A stretch of 24,277 bases of DNA. Source: DAOTVC01 sp034437215 (GTDB lineage: Bacteria; Chloroflexota; Anaerolineae; B4-G1; SLSP01). The notes under the pieces are model-generated. The model was given only the letters and a program-made list of their open reading frames with translations. It ran no database searches and was not told the origin of the DNA. Every line of letters starts with the position of its first letter. Position 1 is the first letter of the stretch. The stretch spans positions 1 through 24,277 of the forward strand of contig DAOTVC010000094.1 of assembly GCA_034437215.1 (NCBI GenBank), written 5' to 3'. Position numbers and translations under genes: made by a program. Below are positions 1 through 7,210 of the stretch, in pieces.

Positions 1-359
1 AGGTGGGCGGCGCCGAAGGGCGTCGTGGGATCCTTGGCCTGACCCAGGTCCAGAGGGTGCTTGGTGAACATGACCAGTTCGTAGGCGGGATAGAGCCGGT
101 TCGACGGCCCCCGGCCCTCATAGTCCACGAGCTCCTTGGTGGCGATGGCCGTTCCGGGGATGCCGTTGGGGTAGTAGTAGAGATCGAGACTCCCTCCAAA
201 GGCGAAGGGGATGAGGGCGTGCATGACCATATCGTGCTCTTTGCCCAGCAGGGACTCGAGGTAGGCGGATTTGCGCTCGTACCACGCCTGCTCGGCGGCT
301 TCGTCGTAGTCGTCCTCCGGCTCCTCGGGCTCATTCTTCTTGAACAGCTTCTTGAACAT
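1..359 (-). CDS. SUFU-like (suppressor of fused domain) protein, 3' part beyond window
   Basis: The reading frame opens at ATG 359-357 on the minus strand and stays open to the window edge, giving the first 119 residues. A charged N-terminus (MFKKLFKKNEPEEPEDDYDE) leads into a segment with MVMHALIPFAFGGSLDLYYY, a Pro-Asn-Gly turn, GTAIATKELVDY and YELVMFTKHPL. This order of a short hydrophobic strand, a YYYPNG turn and a Y/E-LVMFT strand is what I associate with bacterial SUFU-domain proteins, whose function is mostly unknown and sometimes linked to immunity or toxin systems. A GGAGG Shine-Dalgarno about 7 nt upstream supports the start, and part of it lies in the edge of the adjacent tandem repeat. 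The family call rests on motif memory, and the C-terminal half is not visible. Confidence 0.55.
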   Translation of the reverse strand, partial: MFKKLFKKNEPEEPEDDYDEAAEQAWYERKSAYLESLLGKEHDMVMHALIPFAFGGSLDLYYYPNGIPGTAIATKELVDYEGRGPSNRLYPAYELVMFTKHPLDLGQAKDPTTPFGAAH

Positions 360-366
360 CGGGCTC

Positions 367-490
367 CTCCCTAGAAAATCAGTCGATTAGTCGCGTAGTC
401 AAGTAGTCGTCTGCGGGAGCACCAGTGTCTCCCTAGAAAATCAGTCGATTAGTCGCGTAGTCAAGTAGTCGTCAGCGGGAGCAACCTAGA
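367..490. repeat. Two tandem 62-bp repeat units built from AGTC octamers
   Basis: Unit 1 (367-428) and unit 2 (429-490) are identical over their first 45 bases and nearly so over the next ten. Inside each unit the tetramer AGTC recurs exactly every 8 bases (381, 389, 397, 405 and 443, 451, 459, 467), so each unit contains four AGTCNNNN octamers. Unit 1 abuts the Shine-Dalgarno of the SUFU-like gene. The rest of this gap (491-574) shows no gene. Confidence 0.9.
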
Positions 491-574
491 GCGCGCGCGA
501 AGGTGCGCGACCATCGCGGACGGTTGTCCGGGGCATTGACCTCCTCAGCGTGTTCTATCGATCACCTTCGATCT

Positions 575-799
575 TTACACCATCACACCCTTATGCTCGC
601 GCTCGATCTCCCTTGCCCGCTGCTCCCACTCCTCCTCCGTGGCGACCGGTTCAAAGACTAAGGGTTCTACCTTATACCCCAGGTCTGCCAGCTGGTCGTG
701 AAGCTGGGTGAGGTAGTGGAGGAGGAGATGCCTGTCTCTTTCCGACTCCGCGCTATCTTCACGCATCGGGTTATCGGATTGCTTTCCTGCTACGGGCAT
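575..799 (-). CDS. Small hypothetical protein, 74 residues
   Basis: I do not recognise a family. The 74-residue product is strongly charged and has no membrane segment. It has a helical middle (LLLHYLTQLHDQLADLGYKV) and a Glu/Arg-rich C-terminal helix (EEEWEQRAREIEREHKG), suggesting a small soluble helical protein. The ATG start at 799 is preceded by AGGAG with about 9 nt spacing, which argues that the frame is translated. It lies alone on the minus strand between two repeat-bearing gaps. The overlapping plus-strand frame has no ribosome binding site and an unnatural composition. Confidence 0.6.
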   Translation of the reverse strand: MPVAGKQSDNPMREDSAESERDRHLLLHYLTQLHDQLADLGYKVEPLVFEPVATEEEWEQRAREIEREHKGVMV

Positions 800-877
800 C
801 TTCTTCTACTCCTGTATCGAGCGGTTCCGGCTCTTTTGGATTTAGCCGGGCAAATACGTTCAAATCCCCACCGAACT

Positions 878-968
878 GTCACCCTGAGCGTAGCGAAGGG
901 TCTCGTTCCCCAACAAGGAGATTCCTCGAGAGCCTGCACTGCGTTCAGGACAGGCTGTTCGGAATGAC
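878..968. repeat. Interspersed GTCACCCTGAGCG...GGAATGAC repeat fragment
   Basis: The stretch begins GTCACCCTGAGCGTAGCGAA and ends TTCGGAATGAC, with GAGATTCCTCGAG inside. The two ends are imperfect inverted repeats (GTCACCCTGAG against GTCATTCCGAA). I recognise this wording as a dispersed palindromic element seen in intergenic regions of many environmental bacterial genomes. It occupies most of the 800-1007 gap, and no gene is visible there. Confidence 0.6.
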
Positions 969-1007
969 GAGCTACCCACCACCCAGCGAAATCCCAGAGA
1001 CTCTAAA

Positions 1008-1460
1008 TCACAAGCCCCAGATATCTTCCGGGTCGGTAATGGTGGGGTCGTCGTAGCGATCCAGCGTCTCCAGCCACTCCGGCATCTCCTCCTTGATGGT
1101 CTCTGTGAGCGAATCGAGATCCTCTTTGCTCACCATCCCCCGTTCATGTAGAAACTTATAGAACTTCTTCAGGCTCGCCGCATTACTCCTTATCGAGGCC
1201 TCGCTCGCCCACATGGCCTTCTTGACAAACCAGTAGCCGAGGAAATAGTCCACGCTGTCTGCTCCCTCCTGTGGCTCTACCGTATCCTCGTACAGCAGGA
1301 ATTCGTTGATGTAGAAGTCGATGTTCTCGGTGTGCTTCTGGATGGTCTTGCTTGACAGGCCCGACGCCTGCAGCCAAGCGGCAAAGTCTTCCAACAGCTG
1401 CTGGTTGGCTTCTCTGATCCTGTCGCATTCGATTTTGTATTGCTCGTAATCGTCTCTCAT
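1008..1460 (-). CDS. Tyrosine-recombinase N-terminal (core-binding) domain-like protein without catalytic domain
   Basis: The product is 150 residues. Its N-terminal half reads like the SAM-like core-binding domain of XerC/XerD integrases: a helix ending in LLEDFAAWLQASGLSSKTIQKHTENIDFYINEFLL, then helices containing SIRSNAASLKKFYKFLHERGMV. In integrases this domain clasps the DNA. The C-terminal catalytic domain with its Arg-His-Arg-Tyr residues is absent, and the protein instead ends in an acidic tail (MPEWLETLDRYDDPTITDPEDIWGL). The start at ATG 1460 has AGGGAGGT upstream with good spacing. This could be a degenerate integrase remnant, but the intact frame, RBS and structured tail suggest a functional stand-alone DNA-binding protein. 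It follows nrdG on the same strand after 46 nt. Confidence 0.6.
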   Translation of the reverse strand: MRDDYEQYKIECDRIREANQQLLEDFAAWLQASGLSSKTIQKHTENIDFYINEFLLYEDTVEPQEGADSVDYFLGYWFVKKAMWASEASIRSNAASLKKFYKFLHERGMVSKEDLDSLTETIKEEMPEWLETLDRYDDPTITDPEDIWGL

Positions 1461-1506
1461 GGGTTTACCTCCCTGGTTTGAGATATGCTCAGTATACTGC
1501 TTGTCC

Positions 1507-2199
1507 TTACCGCACCTGCACCTCGTGCACGAAGGGCCGCGCCCGGGCCGCCATGGCCTCCAGCCGTGCCAGGGGGTAGGGGGCCCGGCCCTCCAGGGCC
1601 GGATCGAGGGTCCCCTGCGCGCGGAACTGCTGCAGGACGTAGCGCGCCGCCCCCGCGATCCAGCGGGCGATGGCCTCCACCTCCGGCTCCGCCAGGAGGC
1701 CCGGGACGACGGTGGTGCGGAATTCGTAGGGGATGGGGCCGCCGATGAGGAGCTCCCGGCTGCGCGCCACCCGCTCCAGGTCGATCTCCGGCAGCCCGGC
1801 GAGGGCGGCGTAGCCCTCCGGCGGGCCCTTCACGTCCATGGCGACGTAGTCCACCAGCCCCCCCGCCAGCAGCGTTTCCAGCACCTGGGGACGGTAGCCG
1901 TTGGTGTCCAGCTTGACCGCGTATCCCAACGCCCGCACCCGTCGTAGGAAGTCGGGCAGGTCGCTCTGTAGGGTGGGCTCACCGCCGGTGACGACGACGC
2001 CCGTCACCAGCCCGGCGCGCTTCTCGAGAAAGGCCCAGAGCTCCGCCTCCCGGATCTCGGGAAGGCGATTCGGGTGGAGGACGAGCTCGGCGTTGTGGCA
2101 CATGGGGCAGCGGAAGTTGCACCCCGCGGTGAAGAGGACGGTGGCGATCTCCCCCGGAAAGTCGATGAGCGAGGTGCGCGCCCAGCCGTGGAACTTCAT
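1507..2199 (-). CDS. nrdG: Anaerobic ribonucleoside-triphosphate reductase activating protein (radical SAM)
   Basis: This 230-residue radical-SAM enzyme should cleave S-adenosylmethionine and place the glycyl radical on the class III ribonucleotide reductase. The CX3CX2C cluster motif is Cys27, Cys31 and Cys34 (AGCNFRCPMCHN), followed by VTGGEPTLQ for SAM binding and a KLDTNG strand. The opening residues FHGWARTSLIDFPGEIATVLF are typical of the longer NrdG-type activases (TIGR02495-like) rather than the short E. coli form. The ATG overlaps the stop of the Gfo/Idh/MocA gene in an ATGA (2199-2196), so the two are translationally coupled. It is the last gene of the long minus-strand run that begins with nrdD, over 7 kb from its presumed substrate gene but only about 1.4 kb from the separate glycyl-radical domain gene. 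Confidence 0.85.
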   Translation of the reverse strand: MKFHGWARTSLIDFPGEIATVLFTAGCNFRCPMCHNAELVLHPNRLPEIREAELWAFLEKRAGLVTGVVVTGGEPTLQSDLPDFLRRVRALGYAVKLDTNGYRPQVLETLLAGGLVDYVAMDVKGPPEGYAALAGLPEIDLERVARSRELLIGGPIPYEFRTTVVPGLLAEPEVEAIARWIAGAARYVLQQFRAQGTLDPALEGRAPYPLARLEAMAARARPFVHEVQVR

Positions 2200-3608
2200 G
2201 TCCGCTTCCCCCGCGCCTCGGCACGCTCCCGGAAGGTCGCCATCTCCACGACCCGTCCCTCCACCCGCGCCTCCTCGGCGGCGAAGGCCATGAGGTGGCT
2301 CTCCAGCGACTCCCGCGCCGTGGTCAGCGGCTCCGCCTCGCCCCGGACGGCCCGCACGAAGCCCTCGACCAGCCGCAGGTCGCCCCCGCCGTGTCCCTCG
2401 TCGGGACCGCCCGCCTCGAAACGGATCACTTCTTTCTGGCCCGTGAGGTGGTCGTGGATTTCGAGCTCCTGTTCGTAGGTGAAGAAGCAGCCGCGCAGGG
2501 TCGCCCGGCTCCCGTCGTAGCGGAGCGTCCGCCCCTCCCGGTGGGAGTGACCGTGCATGGTGAAGGCCACCGTCGCGCCGCTCTCCATCTCCAGATTGAG
2601 CACCTGGTGATCCACGACGTCGTTATCGCAGTGGTAGACGCAGCGCCCGTAGGGGCCGGTGCGCAGCGCTTCCAGCCGCGCCTCGACGCTGTGGTCCTCG
2701 GAGATCACCGAGATGGGCCAGCCCCGGTAGTCCAGGGCCTCGTCCAGGGGCGGGAGGAGACGGCGCAGCGCCTTCGTCAGCCCCGGGTGGGTGAGGTAGA
2801 GGTGGGCGGCAGCGCGCTCCGCCCGATTGGGGGAGTGGCGCGCCATGCGCATGAGCGGGATCAGGTCGATGTAGAGGCGGGGGGCGTACCACGGGCAGCG
2901 CTCGGCAGCCGGGCAGCCGTCGAGGCAGTAGGCGGGGGCGCCCGGTGGGGCCTTGTCGGCGCGGAAGTGCTGCAGCGAGCCGAAGGAGCTCAGCCGCCGC
3001 GCCGGCCCCAGGTTCCAGGTGAGGATGTCGAGGTCGTGGCAGCTCTTGGCGAGGATCATGGGGCTCTCGACGTCGCTGCGGCGCCAGTTGCCGCGGACGT
3101 AGGAGTGGGCCATGTGCCAGTAGGAGACGTTCTCCCGGTGCTCCACGGTGAGGATCTCGCCCAGCCGGCCCGAGGTCACGATCGCGTGGAGCCTCTCGAA
3201 GAAGGGGGCGTAGCGGAGGACGTGGCAGATCTGGAGCAGGCGCCCCGTCCGCTCCGCCGCCTGCACGAGGCCGACGCACGCCTCCAGTGTGGTGGCCATG
3301 GGCTTCTCGAGGAGGACGTCATAGCCGACGTCCATGGCCGCCAGGGCCGGTCCGGTGTGCATCCGGTCGAGGGTGGTGACGAAGGCCACGTCGGCGATTC
3401 GCCCCTCGGCGAGGAGCGGTTGCCACCCGGCGAACTGTCCTGCCGGAGGGATGGCGTGCGCCGTCGCGAAGCGCGCGCGCCTCTCGGCGTTCGGCTCCGC
3501 GACGGCGACGAAGCGCAGGGCGTCGGGGTGTTTCAGGGCGTAGGGCGCGTAGGCGCGGTAGCCCCGGTCTCCGGCGCCGATGAGCACGGCGGTGAGCGGT
3601 CGGCTCAT
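2196..3608 (-). CDS. Gfo/Idh/MocA family NAD(P)-dependent oxidoreductase
   Basis: The 470-residue protein starts with a Rossmann fold (TAVLIGAGDRGYRAYAPYAL) and contains the family signature EKPMATTLEACVGLV. The Lys of EKP is the usual catalytic or cofactor-contacting residue. Further on are HVLRYAPFF and the SCHDLDIL motif of the substrate domain. A cysteine-bearing insert, CLDGCPAAERCPWY, is common in a subgroup of these enzymes and may hold a structural metal. Members oxidise or reduce hydroxyl groups of sugars, inositols or related compounds, and the substrate cannot be told from sequence. The start is ATG 3608, 15 nt after the stop of the small glycyl-radical gene and without an obvious Shine-Dalgarno, which suggests coupling. 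The end overlaps nrdG by 4 nt. Its role inside a ribonucleotide reductase gene run is unexplained. Confidence 0.85.
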   Translation of the reverse strand: MSRPLTAVLIGAGDRGYRAYAPYALKHPDALRFVAVAEPNAERRARFATAHAIPPAGQFAGWQPLLAEGRIADVAFVTTLDRMHTGPALAAMDVGYDVLLEKPMATTLEACVGLVQAAERTGRLLQICHVLRYAPFFERLHAIVTSGRLGEILTVEHRENVSYWHMAHSYVRGNWRRSDVESPMILAKSCHDLDILTWNLGPARRLSSFGSLQHFRADKAPPGAPAYCLDGCPAAERCPWYAPRLYIDLIPLMRMARHSPNRAERAAAHLYLTHPGLTKALRRLLPPLDEALDYRGWPISVISEDHSVEARLEALRTGPYGRCVYHCDNDVVDHQVLNLEMESGATVAFTMHGHSHREGRTLRYDGSRATLRGCFFTYEQELEIHDHLTGQKEVIRFEAGGPDEGHGGGDLRLVEGFVRAVRGEAEPLTTARESLESHLMAFAAEEARVEGRVVEMATFRERAEARGKRT

Positions 3609-3623
3609 CTACGTTTGGTCCAA

Positions 3624-3791
3624 CTACTTCTCAACGCGGAAGGTCCTTCGCTCCTTGAACTCCTGCTGCTTGCCGTCGTTCCAGTTCTGGATGGGGCGCA
3701 GGTAGCCGACGATGCGCGAGTAGACCTCGCAGGGCACCTTCACCTCGACCTTTGCCTCGACCTTCTTGCTCTCACGTACGTCTGTCGCCAC
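3624..3791 (-). CDS. Stand-alone glycyl-radical domain of class III ribonucleotide reductase (NrdD C-terminus), 55 residues
   Basis: The product starts at GTG 3791 behind a perfect GAGGAGGT Shine-Dalgarno with 5-nt spacing. A longer upstream frame exists but lacks support. After a Lys/Glu-rich lead, residues 20-51 read PCEVYSRIVGYL, then RPIQNWNDGKQQEFKERRTF. This matches the extreme C-terminus of class III NrdD proteins, where the Gly of the R-x-x-G-Y loop (here Gly29) carries the stable radical. The large NrdD of this window (stop at 9134) ends before such a segment, so this small protein probably supplies the radical in trans, comparable to how YfiD/GrcA can replace the glycyl domain of pyruvate formate-lyase. 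It lies 15 nt before the Gfo/Idh/MocA gene and two genes before nrdG. The match is to a short motif, but it is a distinctive one. Confidence 0.8.
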   Translation of the reverse strand: MATDVRESKKVEAKVEVKVPCEVYSRIVGYLRPIQNWNDGKQQEFKERRTFRVEK

Positions 3792-3924
3792 AGTATACCT
3801 CCTCGGATGCAATGGTATCGTTTTCTTTCCGGCAGCCACCTGTCGACAACTCTGTTCCAGTGTGCGCCTCCTTTCGAAGAGAGTGAGAGGAGAGAAGAGG
3901 TCTTTCCTGCTCACTGCTCTCTTC

Positions 3925-4827
3925 TTACTTCTCTCTGTCCTTACCGAGCAACGCCCCCAGCCGGGTGATCTCCTCCGCCAGTGACGCCTTGGTATCGAGG
4001 ATGGAGAAGAAGGGGCCGATGCCGCCCATCTCCAGGGTGACGAGGCCCGGATTGGCCCAGGCGCCCGCTCGCACGCGCTCCAGCACCCACGCCGTCAGCG
4101 CCCAGTCCTCCCCGGTCATGGGCAGGTGATCCATGCGCTTCCCGGCGAGGCGCTCGACCTCGGTCGTCGCCTCCGCGATCTCTCTCGCGCGCTCCAGGAC
4201 GGGCCCCTCGAAGCGCCGCACCCCCGAGACGTGGAGCTCCTTCAGCCGGTGGGTGGGCAGCGCCTCCAGATAGGCGTGGGTTTCGATCTGTAGCTCCTCG
4301 GAGGCGATGAGGGCGTGGGCGATGTCGAGGATGAGACCGCAGCCCGTCTCCTCGACCACGCGGGTGACCGTCTCGGGCAGGAAGCCCGCGGTGAGGTGAT
4401 GCCCGCCGTAGCTGAAGACGTTCTCCACCACAACGTTTTCTGCGCCGAAGCGCGCCACGACCCCCGCCACGTCGCGCACCAGCCCCTCTGCCACCCGCTC
4501 CACGTGTGCGGGCTCCACCGACGCCCGGGGGATCTCGGGGTAGTCGTCGACCGAGGGGGCCAGGTGGAGGTTCACCCACCGGCTCTCCGTCTGCTCGAGG
4601 AAGCGCTCGATCTCGTCCCAATCGGGAGTGCGGGCGCTCTCGCCGCTGACACCGTCGCCCTTTCCCGGTCCGGCACGCAGGGAGAAGTGGACGTAGGGCG
4701 GGCGCGCCGTGACGCCGGGCAGCAGCTCGGGCCAGGGCGGGCACTTGAAGAGGTCAAAGTCCACCCGCCCCTCCCGCAGGAGGGCGAGGGCGTCGACGGA
4801 GTAGTTGACGGCAAATTGAGTTTTCAA
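3925..4827 (-). CDS. DUF692 / multinuclear non-heme iron oxidase (MNIO)-like TIM-barrel protein
   Basis: This roughly 300-residue protein has the metal-ligand pattern of xylose-isomerase-like barrels of the DUF692/MNIO group: VHF (His47), VNLHL (His88), VVVEN (Glu135), GCGLILDIAHAL (Asp158, His161), KELHVSG (His189), DHLPMTGEDW and a final LEMGG. Characterised MNIO enzymes use two or three irons to modify cysteine or other residues in small peptides, usually with a partner protein. No clear precursor peptide or partner is seen here. The chosen start is TTG 4827, because GAGAGGAG lies 7 nt upstream and the codon overlaps the GNAT stop as TTGA. An ATG further upstream (4863) would lie inside the GNAT gene. 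Family assignment is fairly secure, but the exact subgroup is not. Confidence 0.65.
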   Translation of the reverse strand: MKTQFAVNYSVDALALLREGRVDFDLFKCPPWPELLPGVTARPPYVHFSLRAGPGKGDGVSGESARTPDWDEIERFLEQTESRWVNLHLAPSVDDYPEIPRASVEPAHVERVAEGLVRDVAGVVARFGAENVVVENVFSYGGHHLTAGFLPETVTRVVEETGCGLILDIAHALIASEELQIETHAYLEALPTHRLKELHVSGVRRFEGPVLERAREIAEATTEVERLAGKRMDHLPMTGEDWALTAWVLERVRAGAWANPGLVTLEMGGIGPFFSILDTKASLAEEITRLGALLGKDREK

Positions 4828-5441
4828 GTGTCTGCTCCTCTCTGTGGCTCCCGCCACATGCACCAGACCTGCGGGCCGCCGTGGGGCATCTGTACCGTGG
4901 CCGACACCTCGAAGCCGTGGGCTTCGTAGAAGGGGAGGTAGTGCTCCGAGGGCGTCTCCAGGTAGGCCGGCATTCCCTCGGCGTCGCAGATGGTCAGCCC
5001 CGGCTCCATCAGCAGCGAGCCGATTCCCCGGCGCTGCCGCTCCGGAACGACGCCCACGGCGAGCAGGTAGTAGTGGGGCCGGGTGGGGTGGTGGACCTCC
5101 GCGGCGTTGACCGCGAGGAGGCGCGGCAGCAGCGCCGGAAAGCCCGCCGCCCGCAGCGCCAGAGGGACCTGCCGCACTTGCTCAACCAGCCCCAGCTTCC
5201 ACTTGCCCGGCGGCACCCAGAGGGCGACCCCGCTCTCGTCCGTGGTGATCCAGGCGAGCCCGTGGGGCAGCGCCATGCGCAGGTAGATCTCGAAGAAGGC
5301 GTCGAACCCTTCGGCGCGCCGGGCGTCCCCGCGGACGAACCAGCTGACGAAGACCTCATCGTGGAAGGCCCGCGCCAGCACCCGCTTGAGAGCGGCGCCG
5401 TCTGCCGCCGTCGCCCGGTGCAGGGAGACGCTGTCGTTCAC
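4824..5441 (-). CDS. GNAT family N-acetyltransferase
   Basis: The 205-residue product begins VNDSVSLHRATAADGAALKRVLARAF, a typical GNAT first strand and helix. It carries the acetyl-CoA pyrophosphate loop in YLLAVGVVPERQRRGIGSLLM, followed by AYLETPSEHYLPFYEAHGFE, the usual motif-B end with F/Y-Y-x-x-x-G-F. Such enzymes transfer an acyl group from acyl-CoA to an amine, and the acceptor is unknown. The start is GTG 5441, which overlaps the upstream transglutaminase stop as GTGA and sits behind a G-rich Shine-Dalgarno. The open frame extends to 5690, but that part reads as a shadow of the upstream gene. Its own stop overlaps the start of the DUF692-like gene, so the three genes are coupled. Confidence 0.85.
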   Translation of the reverse strand: MNDSVSLHRATAADGAALKRVLARAFHDEVFVSWFVRGDARRAEGFDAFFEIYLRMALPHGLAWITTDESGVALWVPPGKWKLGLVEQVRQVPLALRAAGFPALLPRLLAVNAAEVHHPTRPHYYLLAVGVVPERQRRGIGSLLMEPGLTICDAEGMPAYLETPSEHYLPFYEAHGFEVSATVQMPHGGPQVWCMWREPQRGADT

Positions 5442-6298
5442 GGGGGTCCCCCCACGTCGGACCAACTCTGCAGCGGTTGGGCTCGCGGGTCCTCCTTGAA
5501 GGTCCGTCGCAGCTCGTCGAAGGTCTCGTCTCCGGTGACGCAGAGGGTGGCGACGTGATCGAGCCACGCCACGTCCTCCGGCGTCAGCTTCTCGGGCGGC
5601 ACCTCGAAGATCCCCCGGTGATCCCAGGGCAGGATCTCCACCTTGTTGAGGGCCAGGAAGTCCCGCAGCAGATCGCCGCGGATGAACCACATCCCCCGCA
5701 TATCGAAGATGCCGAAGGTCTGCGGATCCGCCTTCCCGGCCCGGCAGGCGAGCCAGGCCCGTCCCCCGGTCCAGAAGACCTCAGAGGGCAGATCGCGGGG
5801 ATCGAAGTCGATCCGGAGTGTCTTCCGCTGGAAGGCGTCGAGCTGCGCGTCCACCGCCACCCAGCGCTGCTCCTCGTCCTTCCAATACTCGACCATCCAG
5901 TGATCCTCGTAGTATTCTGGACGGAAGTAGGTGCTGAAGCCGCAGCGGGCTCGCGCCGGTACCCCTTGTGCTCGCAGCATCGCGGTGAGCAGCAGCGAGA
6001 AGTCGCGGCAGTTGCCCACCAGCTTCTTATCGAGAGGACGGGGCACCGTCAGGGGGTGGCCTTCGAGTGCCAGTATCTGTGCCAGCTCGGCGGAGAGGGA
6101 GCGGAGGTTCACCTCCTGGCGCCGCTCCTCGGAGAGGGTTACCCCGTAGCGCTCGGCCCAGAAGATGTGCAGGAGCAGCCCCTGCACGACCTCCACGAGC
6201 GCGTCGACCTCACGGGGTAGTTCCTCGAAGAGGGAGCTGTGCCTCCCCGGATCGGTCATCGGGCCCGGCTGGGCGTAGTAAGCGCGTATTCGATCCAT
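5438..6298 (-). CDS. Transglutaminase-like (papain-fold) domain protein
   Basis: The 286-residue protein contains the transglutaminase-core triad: Cys97 in GNCRDFSLLLTAMLRAQGVPAR, His133 in EDHWMVEYW and Asp150 in RWVAVDAQLDAF. No signal peptide or membrane segment is visible, so it is probably cytoplasmic. Bacterial members act as proteases, peptide cross-linkers or amidases, and the substrate cannot be predicted. The ATG at 6298 has GGAGGT 6 nt upstream, overlapping the stop region of the VIT1 gene with only 2 nt between the genes. The distal end overlaps the GNAT gene by 4 nt. Confidence 0.8.
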   Translation of the reverse strand: MDRIRAYYAQPGPMTDPGRHSSLFEELPREVDALVEVVQGLLLHIFWAERYGVTLSEERRQEVNLRSLSAELAQILALEGHPLTVPRPLDKKLVGNCRDFSLLLTAMLRAQGVPARARCGFSTYFRPEYYEDHWMVEYWKDEEQRWVAVDAQLDAFQRKTLRIDFDPRDLPSEVFWTGGRAWLACRAGKADPQTFGIFDMRGMWFIRGDLLRDFLALNKVEILPWDHRGIFEVPPEKLTPEDVAWLDHVATLCVTGDETFDELRRTFKEDPRAQPLQSWSDVGGPP

Positions 6299-6300
6299 GA

Positions 6301-7182
6301 TTAGACCTCCACCCCGAAGACGGCGCGAACGACGTAGCCCACGCCAAAGGAGAAGAGGGCCACGCCCAGGCTGATGCCTGCCATCTCAAAGAAGCGCTTG
6401 CGGAAGGAGAAGCGCTTGGCGATGGCGAGGTAGTAGTTGAAGACGGCGATGATGGTGACGGCGATGATGAGGGTGAGGACCAAGCAGAGCAGGTAGTTGT
6501 CCAGGAGTAGGTAGGGGAGGATGAGCAGGAAGACGGTGAGGATGTAGGCGCCGCCGGTGTAGAGAGCCGATTTGGCGGCGGTCTCTTTCTCGCCGTCGGC
6601 GCGCGTGGAGAGGTACTGCGAGGCCGCCATGGAGAAGGAGGCGGCGATGCCGGTGATGAGGCCGGAGAGGGCGATGAGCTCGGTATTCTGAAAGGCGAAG
6701 GTGAGCCCCGCCAGCGTCCCCGTCAGCTCCACCAACGCGTCGTTGAGGCCCAGGACCACCGAGCCTGCGTACTGGAGTGTCTCCTCGTCGAGCATCTCGA
6801 GGATCTCCTGCTCGTGACGGTCCTCATCGCAGATAATGTCGTGCAGCTGGGGAAACTCCTCCACAATGGGCGCGTAGGCCTCCTGGGCATCCTCCTCGCC
6901 CTGCTCCAGCAGCTGCATGCCGAAGGTGAGCCCGAGGAGGCGCCCGATCCAGTAGTAGAAGTGGATGCGCATACGGTGGGGCTTCACCTCCTTACCGGTG
7001 TACTTCTTGAGCCGCCGGTAGTGTTCTCGCTCGTCCTCGGCGATCTGTTGAATAATCCCCCGGTTGTGCGGGTCCTGTGTCACATCAGCCAGGCGGGAGT
7101 AGATGTGGTACTCGGTGATCTCCCCTTTTTGCAGGGCGAGCAGCTTCTTGCGAATCTCGGAACTCGGTTCTTTCGTTGGCAT
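6301..7182 (-). CDS. Ferritin-like / VIT1-CCC1 fusion membrane protein (MbfA-like iron transporter)
   Basis: The 293-residue protein has an N-terminal rubrerythrin/ferritin-like four-helix domain (about residues 1-135) with diiron ligand motifs: GEITEYHIY (Glu21/Glu24), an ExxH at Glu51-His54 and a second ExxH in CDEDRHEQEIL. It is followed by about five membrane segments of the VIT1/CCC1 family, beginning YAGSVVLGLNDALVELTGTLAGL. Proteins of this layout (for example MbfA) export iron or manganese and sense or oxidise ferrous iron at the ferritin domain, protecting against oxidative stress. The start ATG 7182 has AGGAGT upstream. It lies 28 nt after the methyltransferase and 2 nt before the transglutaminase gene. 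An iron exporter in a run with an iron-sulfur protein and oxygen-sensitive NrdD/NrdG fits a metal or redox stress theme. Confidence 0.85.
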   Translation of the reverse strand: MPTKEPSSEIRKKLLALQKGEITEYHIYSRLADVTQDPHNRGIIQQIAEDEREHYRRLKKYTGKEVKPHRMRIHFYYWIGRLLGLTFGMQLLEQGEEDAQEAYAPIVEEFPQLHDIICDEDRHEQEILEMLDEETLQYAGSVVLGLNDALVELTGTLAGLTFAFQNTELIALSGLITGIAASFSMAASQYLSTRADGEKETAAKSALYTGGAYILTVFLLILPYLLLDNYLLCLVLTLIIAVTIIAVFNYYLAIAKRFSFRKRFFEMAGISLGVALFSFGVGYVVRAVFGVEV

Positions 7183-7210
7183 GCATGACTCCTGATTGTG
7201 GTATGTAACT

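Noticed and set aside
367..490. CRISPR array
   Set aside because: Only two units with no variable spacers; the units are directly tandem.
3792..3914. Longer start for the glycyl-radical protein
   Set aside because: The extra 41 residues have no family resemblance, and the strong ribosome site sits directly before GTG 3791.
2295..3968. Long plus-strand open frame opposite the Gfo/Idh/MocA gene
   Set aside because: High-GC shadow frame. The minus strand carries a Rossmann motif and EKP signature.
5442..5690. N-terminal extension of the GNAT protein
   Set aside because: This part overlaps the transglutaminase gene in another frame, is full of Arg/Gly/Pro, and the GNAT fold begins at GTG 5441.
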